A DNA stretch of 64,000 nt from Betaproteobacteria bacterium (GCA_004293675.1 READ01000011.1:62001-126000); one strand, 5' to 3'; counted from the stretch's first letter, positions 50,385 through 59,871 are shown. Made by a program: numbers and translations. The notes: a model not told the origin generated them from the letters alone.

Positions 50385-51396
50385 ATGAGCAACCTGCACG
50401 CGATACCTCCATATTACGCAACGAACGTACTACAGCTTAAAAAAATGCAGGGGTCGTCGATGCTAGCGACAACGATACTCAGATGTCTTTTGTTCATCGT
50501 AATCGCCGCACACATTTTGGCCAGCGCGCCAATATCGGCTCGGGCCTGCACCGCGCCCGACAAACTCTCGCGCGTGACCGGCAACGCGGAGTGCTTTGCA
50601 ATCAGAACCGAGCCCAGCGCTGCCGTGCGAACGCCGCCCTTACTCGTAACTTGGATTCACGGGGATGTGGGTACAGGCTGAGCTACGGACTGCATGGACG
50701 AACACCTGCCACGGTCCGCCGCACCCTATGTCGTGCAGGTGCGCCTGCTGCGACCGGGTTGCTTCGACACTACCGCGCCGTCGAACACTTCGAGCGGAAC
50801 CACGTTCACACCGCGCGGCTCGCGCTGGACGCCGGATTACATCGATGCGGCAGCCGATGCCATCGTGCGTTTGTGCGTTCATCACGGGGCGCGCTACGTT
50901 GCCGTGGTCGGTCACTCCGGCGGCGCGATTTTCAGCTCGGTCATCATCGGACGACACGTGGGCGTGATAGATGCGTCGCTGCTCGTCTCCACGCCGGGCG
51001 ATCTCTGCATATGACTCGCGCCATCCCCATGCACGTTGGTACGCCCGGTACTAAATCTGATCGACTTCATCAATACGATCCCGCCTAGCGCGACGCTCAT
51101 CGCGCTCGCGCGCAGCGACGATCAATACGCGCCCGCCCGTTGTGCAAGACTACGTCACGCGCGCTTCGGCGGTTGGCGTAAGTGTTTCGTACGTTGAGAT
51201 AGCGGGCGGCGAACACGGTTTCGGCACCGTCGCACGCAACCAACCGCAGTTCGATGCAGCGCTTCGCTGGCTCATTGCTGCGGCACCTGCACTGCCCGCA
51301 TTGCCGACGTCGATGCTTACGGCAGCTCACACATTGCTCGTTGCACCGATTAACTGCGGGCATTCGACAATATTGATCCTGCCCAACTTTCATTGA
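50385..51396 (+). pseudogene. Secreted alpha/beta-hydrolase-like gene, disrupted
   Basis: A signal peptide (MLATTILRCLLFIVIAAHILASAPISARA, ATG 50460) leads to LLVTWIHGDVGTG, then an in-frame TGA at 50679-50681, after which the same frame continues: CMDEHLPRSAAPYVVQVRLLRPGCFD ... VAVVGHSGGAIFSSVIIG, where GHSGG is a nucleophile elbow. Another stop follows at 51012, and the end (DYVTRASAVGVSVSYVEIAGGEHGFGTV, His motif) resumes in a different frame at about 51142. At least one nonsense mutation and one frameshift make it non-functional. It was a serine-hydrolase-fold protein of unknown substrate. Confidence 0.8.
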
Positions 51397-51467
51397 CTGA
51401 TAAAGCCACGCGATGAAAACTGACCTGAATCAGTGGGGTTGGGGACTAAGTTCGCTCAGCGCACCCT

Positions 51468-52871
51468 CTATTTACACGCCGGACCGGCAGTAAACTCGAT
51501 CCAAGGCGATGGAGCAATTTGCAGGATGACCTGCGCGTTGTTGCTCGGTCCGCTCTTTGAAGCGATTCGGATTCGATAGTCAGCGCACATGGCACCGGCG
51601 ACGCTCCACTGAGTGCCATTAACAAGCGCTGTCGCGCTTATGTTTGTGCTGCTCGGCGCACCGAATGCGGGCTTCGCGGCAAACGGTGTGTGCTGACGCG
51701 TCGCTACCTCAATCGTGGTGTTGTTCTGGGCTGAAAGTGTCGTTGGGTCAATGGCTTTGCCATTGGTGACGTTAAGGCTCGCCCGAATGAAAACACTACC
51801 TTGCTTGATATGGGCGGTTGCGGGCATCATGGGCTGCTTGATGGTCCACGCAGCGTTGATGCTCATCACTGCGGCAGGCAGCGCGGGTGCGGCGGGCTGC
51901 GCAGGGGCGCTAGGGATGGGCGTCAGAGCGATTCTCGGTGCCAATCGGCAGCGTTCCACCAAGCGTATTTTTCCCGAACTTGGGTATTTTTTTGTGTCGG
52001 TCGGCGAAGCGCGCATCTCCAGTGCGGTGCAGTGATTGGCAACGTAGTCCTCTGGCACGTCGCGCTTGAAGCATGCGACTGCGCCCGGTTCGAGTTGCCG
52101 AGAGTGCCCCTCGAACTGCTCGAGCGATGCCGCCTTTGCACCAGCGGCCATGCTGGCGTTCACGCCGATCGTTTCTGCGCCTGCGTTTTTAACGCAGCCC
52201 CGCGCGACGAACTTGTTGTTGACGACATCAAGCGCCACATCGGAAAGCTCGAGTTTCGCCATCTGCACACTCGTCCAGCCGCCGCTGAGCGCTTTCTCTG
52301 CGTTGGCTTTCGTGTCAAACAAGTTGCCAATGCGACCTTGCGGATCCCAGCCTTGGCCGACCAATCCGGCAATTTCGCCGGCGGCGTTATGGTTGTAAAC
52401 AAAGTCAACGTAGCCATGCTTGTTGATACCGCTGCCAAACGGATTAATCGAAAGCTCAGTCTCAGCGCGTTTCCCCGCGCCCACAATCTGCTCCAAGTTT
52501 GCAACCGGCACATCGGTCGTTCGCATGTGACAGAGCACCATCGTCTCATTCATCAAATCAAATATGGGCGACGATTTTCGGACGACGAAAGGGCGGCTTC
52601 CCGGGATTGGATCGCGGAAACACCAGCCGAGTACACGCTCGTCGTGGCATTGGATGACGATACCCGCCCCCTCCCAGCGCCCCGAGGTGCCCAATGGGGA
52701 CTTGTATTGGTGAAAGTCGCGATACGCCGGCGGCGTTTTGCACAGTTGTCGCGTCACTGACACCACCTCTGTAGCCGCTACAGAGGAAGCGGCGACCAGA
52801 GCACTGACGGACACGACTACCGTTAGCGCGACTGAACCTATCGATTGCGACACCGTGTTTCTTTTACGCAT
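51468..52871 (-). CDS. Secreted protein of unknown function
   Basis: A 467-aa protein not recognised as a known family. It has a long signal peptide (MRKRNTVSQSIGSVALTVVVSVSALVAASSVAATEV) and about ten cysteines in the mature part, suggesting disulfides. Around 200-290 there is a segment LELSDVALDVVNNKFVARGCVKNAGAETIGVNA that resembles an Ig-like/CARDB strand pattern. A Pro/Ala linker (IPSAPAQPAAPALPAAV, about 325) leads to a second possible beta domain (TAHIKQGSVFIRASLNVTNG ... WSVAGAMCADYRIRIASKSG). It is the only minus-strand gene among plus-strand secreted-protein genes and lies between the two copies of the duplicated module. Function unknown; coding status is supported by the signal peptide and even domain character. 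Confidence 0.7.
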   Translation of the reverse strand: MRKRNTVSQSIGSVALTVVVSVSALVAASSVAATEVVSVTRQLCKTPPAYRDFHQYKSPLGTSGRWEGAGIVIQCHDERVLGWCFRDPIPGSRPFVVRKSSPIFDLMNETMVLCHMRTTDVPVANLEQIVGAGKRAETELSINPFGSGINKHGYVDFVYNHNAAGEIAGLVGQGWDPQGRIGNLFDTKANAEKALSGGWTSVQMAKLELSDVALDVVNNKFVARGCVKNAGAETIGVNASMAAGAKAASLEQFEGHSRQLEPGAVACFKRDVPEDYVANHCTALEMRASPTDTKKYPSSGKIRLVERCRLAPRIALTPIPSAPAQPAAPALPAAVMSINAAWTIKQPMMPATAHIKQGSVFIRASLNVTNGKAIDPTTLSAQNNTTIEVATRQHTPFAAKPAFGAPSSTNISATALVNGTQWSVAGAMCADYRIRIASKSGPSNNAQVILQIAPSPWIEFTAGPACK

Positions 52872-53034
52872 TTGGATTAACTCAATTTAAGGTTGATAGT
52901 GAGATAGACGTAAACGCTCAGCGATGACCGACAGTCATGCTGTTCGGCGCACCGATGTCGCCAAAGCTCGGCCATTTACGTCTGTTCCAAACACACGTTC
53001 ACACATCGCCCGCGCGCTGAAAGGCTACCCCATC

Positions 53035-54738
53035 ATGAGCATCACCGAACCCCTCGCAGCCACGAAGGCGCGCTATATCGCAATCACGCGATCACTGCCG
53101 CGAGCCCTTCGCAAAACACTCACAGTGGCGTTCACCGCATTGATCACCTTCGCGTGGTTTAGCACTGCGAGCCTGGCGCAACAATCCGGCGGTCTTGACA
53201 CTGCGCTATACGGCCCCTACCTCGCCCTAGCGTACGGGCAGTACCCCGAAACCACGGCGCAGGAGTTTTGGACACACGATGCCATCGTGTTACCCGATGA
53301 CCGCGTAGTTGCGAGCGGCACGTGCGTCGCGGTGGGCGCCTCGCCTGCGGGCACGCGTTTTTGTTTAGCCGTCTGGAGTGCAAATGGTGCTTCGGTGGCG
53401 CTCTATGTGCATTCAACGTCGATCAACCGCGTAAGCGCCAGCGCACGCGGTGCAATCGCGCAGCAAGCTGATGGAAAAATTGTGGTGACTGCACCGTGCA
53501 CTTCTAACGCGGGTTTTACGATAAACCAGTTTTGCACCGCTCGTTTCAACGCCGATTTCACCTCCGACACGACTTTCTCACCGGGCTTTCTAAACGTAGC
53601 GCCTTCACCATCGACGGTTGCGGATAGTTTTCCCAACGCAATTGCAATTCAGCCAGATGGAAAAATCGTCATCGCAGGTCAATGTGGAAGCACCACGGGC
53701 GTCAGGTTTTGTGCTGCACGACTACGCCCGGATGGCAGCCCGGACAGTACGTTTGGCGGCGCAAACTCGCTGCGAACCTATCTTGGCGTACACAGCAGCT
53801 CTGAATCTGATCGCGTCGCAAGCATTGCGCTCACACCCGACGGTAAAATCTACCTGGGCGGAACTTGTAAACAGGACGTGACCTCATTGTTTCGCCCGTG
53901 CGTCTCGCGGCTCAACACCGACGGCAGTATTGACACCGGATTCAGCGGTGCGACGCCCAAGCCGCTGTTGCTGCCGCCAATGAGCGGCGGCAGCACTAAC
54001 GACTGGGTCGCTGACATGGTTGTACAAGCCAACGGCGAATTTGTGTTCGCTGGCAGCTGCTCGCACACAGTCTCAACGGCTCGAGTGCCTTGCGCGCTTC
54101 GCATGGGCGCGCCGAACGCCATTCAATTCACTACCGGAACTTGGTATCTCGGCAGCGAAGAAGCAACGGGCACCTCAATCTGGCGCGGGGCTAACGGATC
54201 GTTGCTCGAACCAGAAACTTTCTCAAGAATATTTTTTCAGCCCGATGGAAAAATGTTGGCATTGACCGAACGTAGGACGGGTGTTGGTCCTTTTTTCCAA
54301 AGATACGAACTACGCAGGTACAACGAGGACGGCAGTCGCGATGCGAACTGGAAAATCGCCGCGCTTTCGTTCAAGGAGCCGAGTAGCTCGGCGAACAACG
54401 AAATGGGTGTTGCCATTGGCAGACAGAGTAACGGAAGGGTGCTTGTAGTGGGTGGCATCTTCGTTGCACCGTTTGTTGGGCCCATCAATTCTCGCCAAGC
54501 ACGAGTGATCGGATTCGAAAATCGACCCGAGCCGGCGCGTAATTGCAGTGCAGATATCGACGGCGATGGCAAAGTAATGCCGACCACCGATGGATTACTG
54601 CTTGCACGAGCTTCGCTGGGCATGACTGGAAACGCAGTCATTAGCGGCGCAGTTGGCGTGGGTGCATTGCGGACTAGTTGGACCGCGATCCGCGATTTCC
54701 TCATCACACAGTGCGGCATGAAAACGATCGTGCCGTAA
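53035..54738 (+). CDS. Secreted delta-60-repeat protein with dockerin-like C-terminus (copy 2, intact)
   Basis: A 567-aa protein. The ATG at 53035 gives a long leader with a hydrophobic core (TLTVAFTALITFAWFSTASLAQQ, cut near residue 50). The body has delta-60 type repeats, each with a QPDGKI core: AIAQQADGKIVVTAPC, AIAIQPDGKIVIAGQC, ALTPDGKIYLGGTC, VVQANGEFVFAGSC, FFQPDGKMLALTE; these form beta-propeller-like blades. The C-terminus NCSADIDGDGKVMPTTDGLLLARASLG resembles a single dockerin/EF-hand Ca-binding loop common in secreted proteins of betaproteobacteria. Function unknown; probably an extracellular binding protein. An inactive duplicate lies at 48056-49722. Confidence 0.85.
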   Translation: MSITEPLAATKARYIAITRSLPRALRKTLTVAFTALITFAWFSTASLAQQSGGLDTALYGPYLALAYGQYPETTAQEFWTHDAIVLPDDRVVASGTCVAVGASPAGTRFCLAVWSANGASVALYVHSTSINRVSASARGAIAQQADGKIVVTAPCTSNAGFTINQFCTARFNADFTSDTTFSPGFLNVAPSPSTVADSFPNAIAIQPDGKIVIAGQCGSTTGVRFCAARLRPDGSPDSTFGGANSLRTYLGVHSSSESDRVASIALTPDGKIYLGGTCKQDVTSLFRPCVSRLNTDGSIDTGFSGATPKPLLLPPMSGGSTNDWVADMVVQANGEFVFAGSCSHTVSTARVPCALRMGAPNAIQFTTGTWYLGSEEATGTSIWRGANGSLLEPETFSRIFFQPDGKMLALTERRTGVGPFFQRYELRRYNEDGSRDANWKIAALSFKEPSSSANNEMGVAIGRQSNGRVLVVGGIFVAPFVGPINSRQARVIGFENRPEPARNCSADIDGDGKVMPTTDGLLLARASLGMTGNAVISGAVGVGALRTSWTAIRDFLITQCGMKTIVP

Positions 54739-54791
54739 CCGCACAACACAAAATACGACCCGTAAAACCGAACAACCCGCTTGAAATCATC

Positions 54792-55388
54792 ATGAAATCA
54801 GTCAATCCGAGACCACCCGCACCGACATTTCCACGCACTTTTCGCTTTGCGTACTGCTTTGCAAGCGCAGCGGCATTGTTAACGCTGGGATTCACAAGCG
54901 CAGCGAGCGCTCAACAAACGTTCACCGCCACCCTCGATGGCAAGCCATTTGAATCCGACAATGATGGCATCACCGTGGTGCCGGAAACGAGGAGCGGCAC
55001 CGTATCAATCTCCGCGCGCACCAAAGGCTTCGGCGCGTATCCGCCACCCAAAGGATTTTCGGATCGCGTGTCAATCATGTGTCCGCTGCCAAAAGCGCCA
55101 CAGAAGTTTTCGACCGTTGGCAGCGGCGGCATATGTACCGTGCGGTGGGTCATCGCAGGTCGAAGCATGACTGACGCTGACTACAAAACGACGCCGAACG
55201 AAGGTGAATTTGTCAGCACAGCATCGGGAGCCAAAAACGGTTCCGTGAACTTCACAAAAGTCGCTGGCAAAACCATTGAAGGCGAATTCTCCGTGGAGCT
55301 CGTTGAAACGAAAACGAAGCGAACCGTTCTAGCCGCTGGCAAATTCAAAGGCATCGATGAGCAATACGGATCAAAAGGCTTCAACTAA
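54792..55388 (+). CDS. Small secreted protein of unknown function (intact copy)
   Basis: A 198-aa protein starting at the ATG at 54792; the leader FRFAYCFASAAALLTLGFTSAASAQ is cut near residue 40. The mature part begins QTFTATLDGKPFESDNDGITVV and contains RSGTVSISARTKGFGAYPPPKGFSD, GSVNFTKVAGKTIEGEFSVELVETKTKR, a beta-rich pattern seen in small exported proteins with an FTATLDGKxF opening, but I cannot name a family. It follows the delta-60 gene by 53 bases and is duplicated with it at 49773-50295, so the two probably act together. Confidence 0.8.
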   Translation: MKSVNPRPPAPTFPRTFRFAYCFASAAALLTLGFTSAASAQQTFTATLDGKPFESDNDGITVVPETRSGTVSISARTKGFGAYPPPKGFSDRVSIMCPLPKAPQKFSTVGSGGICTVRWVIAGRSMTDADYKTTPNEGEFVSTASGAKNGSVNFTKVAGKTIEGEFSVELVETKTKRTVLAAGKFKGIDEQYGSKGFN

Positions 55389-55478
55389 CCGGATTCATCT
55401 GTCTAGGCGATGTCGTTGTACCGACTCGCATTTCGTCTGTCTCTGTGTGAGTCATTTAAATCTTTCAAGGAGCACACG

Positions 55479-55976
55479 ATGAAGTCAGTTTTTTCTTTCA
55501 CTCAACGTCGATTCGCAGTCACGTTGACCGCTTCGATCACCGCATTTGCATCAATGTTCGTCAACGCGCAGGTGGTGCTACAAAAACCGCCGCTGCCGAG
55601 CGGCCCTATTTCGGTACCCAACAAGTTGCCGCCGCAGCTGCTGCCGGACCTGATGATCGATATGGTGACCGGCTCAAGCGCCAAAGCTTACGCCGCGAAA
55701 ATAAAAAACGTGGGCGCTATTCCATCACCCGCCTCAAACATCTATTGCGCAGCCACCGTTTCTAACGCGACTGAGTACTACACCATCGAGTATCAACAGG
55801 CCATTCCAGCGCTCAATGTCAACGCTACCCACACTGCGTCCTGTGATTTCGGCAGCGGCGCAAAAAGCGTGAAGCCCGGCGAGAAGCTAGTCGCGGTGAA
55901 TTTCGTCGTGAACAACGGAAAAGTCATCAAAGAATCAAACTACGCTAATAACGGTTTGCGGACGAACGTGAACTGA
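55479..55976 (+). CDS. Small secreted protein with CARDB-like domain
   Basis: A 165-aa protein. The ATG at 55479 with AAGGAG upstream gives a signal peptide (RRFAVTLTASITAFASMFVNAQ). After a Pro-rich segment (KPPLPSGPISVPNKLPPQLLPD) the domain LPDLMIDMVTGSSAKAYAAKIKNVGAIPSPASNIYCAATVS ... SVKPGEKLVAVNFVVNNGKVIKESNYANNGLRT has the CARDB/Ig-like signature (xIxNxGxxxxP...DxxxxVxESNExNN). Such domains mediate adhesion or protein contacts. It is likely co-expressed with the small secreted protein 90 bases upstream. Confidence 0.8.
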   Translation: MKSVFSFTQRRFAVTLTASITAFASMFVNAQVVLQKPPLPSGPISVPNKLPPQLLPDLMIDMVTGSSAKAYAAKIKNVGAIPSPASNIYCAATVSNATEYYTIEYQQAIPALNVNATHTASCDFGSGAKSVKPGEKLVAVNFVVNNGKVIKESNYANNGLRTNVN

Positions 55977-56108
55977 AATCCGCAAACGTTGGAACCGCTG
56001 TTTCACGCGAATGCTGTGGTGGCATAGCAGCCCTTGGATTGGACCGTGACGCACCTTGAGATGCGTTTTCACCGTCGCCTCTTCAATTCGCGAGCGAGCA
56101 GTCATTCT

Positions 56109-57623
56109 TTAGTTTTGCGCGAGTGCGACAGTGAGCGCGCGTTTGAGCACAAGATCGTCGTTTGCGAGCACCGCCTCTGCGGTGGGCGTCACCGCGATAT
56201 CCGGTTTGAAGCCGCCGGTGGTCGAACAGCGCCGTGAGTCGCTCGCTAGATCGATCCGCGCGAGCGAGATTGCGAGCGCGATGGCGAAGTTTGTGCTTTG
56301 GTAAACCATGGGCACGTCGCCTGTGTGTCGTGCGCAGTGCCCCGCCGTTTCCTCGCCGATGATCACGGTGTCGGGGCGCACTGCGACGAGCGCTGCCATC
56401 ATCTGCGTTGCCGCTGACGCGACCAGTCCGTCGGTGAGCACGATGATGCGGCCAGCAAAGTGCGGCGCGCTCGGCTTCATTTGCGAGGCGAGCGTGTCGC
56501 CATCGATCCAATAGAGTCCGCCTGTGCTGCGTGTCGAAGGGAATCCAGCGAGCGCGGCATCAATGGGCAAATTCGCGAGCAATGGCTTCACGTTGTTGGC
56601 GTGGATCGAATCGATCTGTCGTTCGCGCACGCCGCTGCCGCGATATTGTGCATACGGCGTGAGTGTGAGCGCATTCAAGATCGGAAACGCGAAATCGCGA
56701 AAACCGCCGGTGTTCCCGCGTAGGTCGATGATGAGCGCGTTCACCGGATCTTTCGCCGAAGCACGCGCGGCATCAAGAGCGACAAAGTAGGCGTCGCGAT
56801 CGGCGATTCCAAACGTCGGCAATGACAAATAGGCGACCCCGTTGGCGAGCGTCTTCGCTTGCGGAAAGCGTGCCTCGGGCGTGAGGTTTCGAATCCAGCG
56901 CGGCTGTGTTTGCCGCTCCTGTGGCAGATTGGCGAACGTGACACCCTGCACACGCGCCGTGGGGATCGCCGAGACGAAGCCGATCACGTATTCGCTCGCG
57001 AAACCGAAGTTTTGGTGATAGCGACGCGCGAACTCAGCGTCGGCGATGGTTTGCCGAACGCTAAGCGCCGTCGAATCGGCGGACACGGTGCTTTCGAGCG
57101 CTGCCAGGATGCTGCTGACGGTCACGCTGTTGATGCTTGCGATTTCGCTGCCGTGTGGCACAGCGGCGGTCGCGCCATCGGTGAAGAGCCGCCCCCCGAT
57201 CGCCCGCACGGCGAGCGGAAAGTAATCGCTGCGCACGCTCGAAGGTTGAAAGACGGGGCCCGTCACCTGAACATGAAAATCGTTGAGCGGTGCGATCAAT
57301 TGCAACATCGCACGCTGGACTTCCCATTCGGCGGCGTCCGGCTTGCCATCAAGGCCACGGATCACTTCGTTGCTCCGAGTGATAAAAGCAGCCCGCAGAC
57401 TTTCGTCGGCGAGCATCGGATGGTAGCGCTCGAGGAAAGACGCAACACCTTGCAGGTCTTGCTGCGCGCGATTGGCAACCGGCAGCGGCGCAATGGGCAA
57501 ATTGTTCGCGCTATCGTCACCGCCACACCCGCTCAACAGGATGAGCGCGAATGTAGAAACGAGCGCGCCGAAGCGAGTGGCGGCAACGCGGCTGATTGGG
57601 GGGAGGAGGAAAACCGATTTCAT
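56109..57623 (-). CDS. S41-family peptidase, lipoprotein
   Basis: A 504-aa protein with a lipoprotein signal (FALILLSGCGG, lipid-modified Cys33). After an N-terminal helical part (about 50-120) comes a PDZ-like region (PLAVRAIGGRLFTDGATAAVPHGSEIASINSVTVSSIL) and the tail-specific-protease core: GVAYLSLPTFGI, NALIIDLRGNTGG, the nucleophile region RIIVLTDGLVASAATQMMAALVAV with the Ser in VASAAT, and GEETAG. Likely a periplasmic or surface-facing serine protease. The minus-strand gene is preceded by an AT-rich region with a perfect 11-base inverted repeat. Confidence 0.87.
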   Translation of the reverse strand: MKSVFLLPPISRVAATRFGALVSTFALILLSGCGGDDSANNLPIAPLPVANRAQQDLQGVASFLERYHPMLADESLRAAFITRSNEVIRGLDGKPDAAEWEVQRAMLQLIAPLNDFHVQVTGPVFQPSSVRSDYFPLAVRAIGGRLFTDGATAAVPHGSEIASINSVTVSSILAALESTVSADSTALSVRQTIADAEFARRYHQNFGFASEYVIGFVSAIPTARVQGVTFANLPQERQTQPRWIRNLTPEARFPQAKTLANGVAYLSLPTFGIADRDAYFVALDAARASAKDPVNALIIDLRGNTGGFRDFAFPILNALTLTPYAQYRGSGVRERQIDSIHANNVKPLLANLPIDAALAGFPSTRSTGGLYWIDGDTLASQMKPSAPHFAGRIIVLTDGLVASAATQMMAALVAVRPDTVIIGEETAGHCARHTGDVPMVYQSTNFAIALAISLARIDLASDSRRCSTTGGFKPDIAVTPTAEAVLANDDLVLKRALTVALAQN

Positions 57624-57642
57624 AGATATAGAGTCCGTTAAA

Positions 57643-57698
57643 CAGTTAATATTTTCTTCAAAATAGATATTTATTGTTGTTTTACAGAATATTAACTG
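57643..57698. promoter_or_regulatory. AT-rich inverted repeat upstream of the S41 peptidase gene
   Basis: CAGTTAATATT (57643-57653) and AATATTAACTG (57688-57698) are perfect reverse complements, 34 bases apart, in a very A/T-rich stretch 20 bases upstream of the S41 ATG. It could be a paired operator and promoter for the minus-strand gene; a regulator is not identified. Confidence 0.55.
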
Positions 57699-58141
57699 AT
57701 TTCTGAGCGACGGACTGTCTTTGAGCTATTTGCAGATCAAAGCGTCAAGAGCGACGCGTCGTAGCGAGCGCCACCAGACTTATGCCCGGAAGAGAGAACT
57801 GGTGTGGCCGTCGCGCGGATCGCAGGCGCGCTGTCTCGCTCAGTCTGCACCGTCGGTGGCCACATCAGGCACAACGACTGGCCCAGACGCGTGCCGGGGG
57901 TTCCCAAATGCGGAGCGCTTGAAGACGGCCCGGAGCACGTCGGAGTGGAGTCGCGTGAGTTACGCCGAGGCCACGCGCAAAGAAGAAGACCGAGGGGGTT
58001 CAGCGGCGCGCGCGCCGAACTACGCGTATGCGTGTTCGAGCTGCAAAGCTGTAAATCCCGTCAGCTTCTGAACCATCGTGCTAATCAGGATGGGTTTGAA
58101 CTGACGCAACGCCAAGAAACGCTATTGGCGTGGTCATTGAG
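57699..58141. other. Intergenic region without recognised gene
   Basis: About 440 bases between the S41 peptidase promoter zone and the convergent end of uxaC. Two overlapping open frames exist (57721-58071 and 57804-58145), but their products are rich in Arg, Ser and Ala with no domain, signal or ribosome site, so I treat them as chance. Confidence 0.6.
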
Positions 58142-59581
58142 CTAGAGTTTGTAAGCCGCTTTAGCCAATCGATACGCCAAATCAACGGCTACTTCGGCCG
58201 CGTCATCGTCCGAAAGTCTGCGTTCCGCGACGAGTTGTGCAAGATAGCGGCAATCGATTCGGCGCGCTAAATCGTGCCGCGCTGGGATCGATAGAAACGC
58301 TCGCGTGTCGTCATTGAAGCCGACGGTGTTGTAAAAACCCGCAGTCTCAGTGGTGCTGTGGCGAAAGCGCAGCATGCCTTCGATCGAGTCGTGAAACCAC
58401 CACGCGGGACCGAGTTTCAGTGCGGGGTAGTGGCCCGCAAGCGGTGCCAATTCTCGGGTGTAGCTGGTTTCATCCAGCGTGAAAACGATCATTGAGAACG
58501 ACTTGCTGTTGCCAAAGCGGTTCAGGAGCGGCTTGAGTGAGTGCACGTAGTCGGTGCGTCGGGGGATGTCGGCCCCTTTGTCGCGGCCAAACGAGTCGAA
58601 GACCTTTTCGTTGTGATTTCGATAGCTACCGGGATGTAGCTGCATCACCAAGCCGTCCTCGCAGCTCATGCGCGCCATTTCAACGAGCATGTGACCACGA
58701 AACAAATCGCATTCGTCGTCATCGAGTTCGCCCTCGAGCGCTCGGTCGTACAGCGCCGCCGCTTCGATATCGGTTAGGTCGTACGTTTCTGCATTGGGAT
58801 GTCCGTGGTCAGTGCTGGTCGCGCCGAGTTTCTTGAAAAAGGCGCGACGTGTTTCGAGGGCGCGAATGTAGCCGTGATAGTGCTGAGTATCTTCGCCGGT
58901 GAGCTCACCCAATCGGAACAGGTTTTGCGCGAAGCCTTCAAATTCAGGATCGACGACTGGGTCCGGTCGATAGGCGGTAACGACGCGCGGCAAACCTTTT
59001 CTTTCACCGGTTTTCAAGCCTGCGGTTTGCCACGGATCGGTGGCGAGCGCTTGGTGATGATTGAGTGCGTCAATGGGCGACTCGGTCGTCGCGATGACCT
59101 CGATGTTGAAACGCTCAAACAGCGCGCGCGGTCGAAATTCGGGCGTGGCGAGCTCGCTGTTAATGGTGTCGAAAATTGCGTCAGCATTTTTCGACGAAAA
59201 AGTTTCGGTCACACCGAACACGGTCTCGAGCGCATGGCTAAACCAAATCGACGATGGCGTGCCGCGAAACAAATGCCAATGATCGGCAAACAGTTTCCAG
59301 ATTTTTCGATTGTCTGTTTCGACCGGCACGCCGTCTCTGCGCGCAATGCCCAACCGCTCCATTTCGATGCCCTGTGAATAGAGCATTCGAAAAATGTAGT
59401 GATCGGGTTTGATGAAGAGCGACGCTGCATCCGGAAAGGCTTCGTTTCGCGCGAACCACGCGGGATCGGTGTGACCGTGCGGGCTGACGATGGGCAGGTC
59501 TTTAACCAGTGCGTAAAGGGCTCGAGCGATATCACGCTGCGAGGGCTCGGCGGAGAAGAAGCGGTCTGGATGGAGCATCAC
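58142..59581 (-). CDS. uxaC: Glucuronate isomerase
   Basis: A 479-aa enzyme of the UxaC family, converting D-glucuronate to D-fructuronate (and galacturonate to tagaturonate). LPIVSPHGHTDPAWFARNEAFPD carries the metal-binding HxH, and MQLHPGSYRNHNEKVFDSFGRDKGADIPRRTDYV and FNDDTRAFLSIPARHDLARR match the family. Length is typical (about 470). No other uronate genes (uxaB, uxuA, kdgK) or transporter are adjacent; an isolated copy suggests a dispersed uronate pathway. Confidence 0.94.
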   Translation of the reverse strand: MMLHPDRFFSAEPSQRDIARALYALVKDLPIVSPHGHTDPAWFARNEAFPDAASLFIKPDHYIFRMLYSQGIEMERLGIARRDGVPVETDNRKIWKLFADHWHLFRGTPSSIWFSHALETVFGVTETFSSKNADAIFDTINSELATPEFRPRALFERFNIEVIATTESPIDALNHHQALATDPWQTAGLKTGERKGLPRVVTAYRPDPVVDPEFEGFAQNLFRLGELTGEDTQHYHGYIRALETRRAFFKKLGATSTDHGHPNAETYDLTDIEAAALYDRALEGELDDDECDLFRGHMLVEMARMSCEDGLVMQLHPGSYRNHNEKVFDSFGRDKGADIPRRTDYVHSLKPLLNRFGNSKSFSMIVFTLDETSYTRELAPLAGHYPALKLGPAWWFHDSIEGMLRFRHSTTETAGFYNTVGFNDDTRAFLSIPARHDLARRIDCRYLAQLVAERRLSDDDAAEVAVDLAYRLAKAAYKL

Positions 59582-59710
59582 TTGATTGTAGATAGCTCAG
59601 ATTGCGACGTTCAAAGTCGCAGAACCAAAAGGACACCCGCCCAGCACGATGACTCAGATAACAGAGCCCATCCGTACTCAATCGGCTGCAATTACCCGTG
59701 AAGGGTCTTT

Positions 59711-59871
59711 TTTTTTGACGCAGATTAGCGCGGATTTGACGCAGATGACCGCAGATTTCTGTGAGCGAGCGCCGTGAAATAACGTCTACTTTTGCCCTGG
59801 GCCCTGCGTGGCGAGCTACGAAAAAATCCGTGCTAATCCGCGTCAAATCCGCGCTAATCTGCGTCAAAAAA
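59711..59871. repeat. Long inverted repeat with 36-base arms
   Basis: The arm at 59711-59746 (TTTTTTGACGCAGATTAGCG...) is the reverse complement of 59836-59871 (...CGCTAATCTGCGTCAAAAAA) with a single mismatch; the 89-base spacer has no feature. It would form a very stable cruciform or RNA hairpin with a terminator-like T run, just past the start of uxaC. Its right arm is the beginning of the tandem array that follows. Confidence 0.88.

Noticed and set aside
51801-52760. A 319-codon plus-strand frame opposite the unknown secreted protein
   Set aside because: The minus-strand product has a signal peptide and domain-like composition; the plus-strand one has neither.
57721-58145. Two overlapping frames of about 115 codons
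   Set aside because: Low-complexity Arg/Ser/Ala products, no ribosome site, no recognisable domain.
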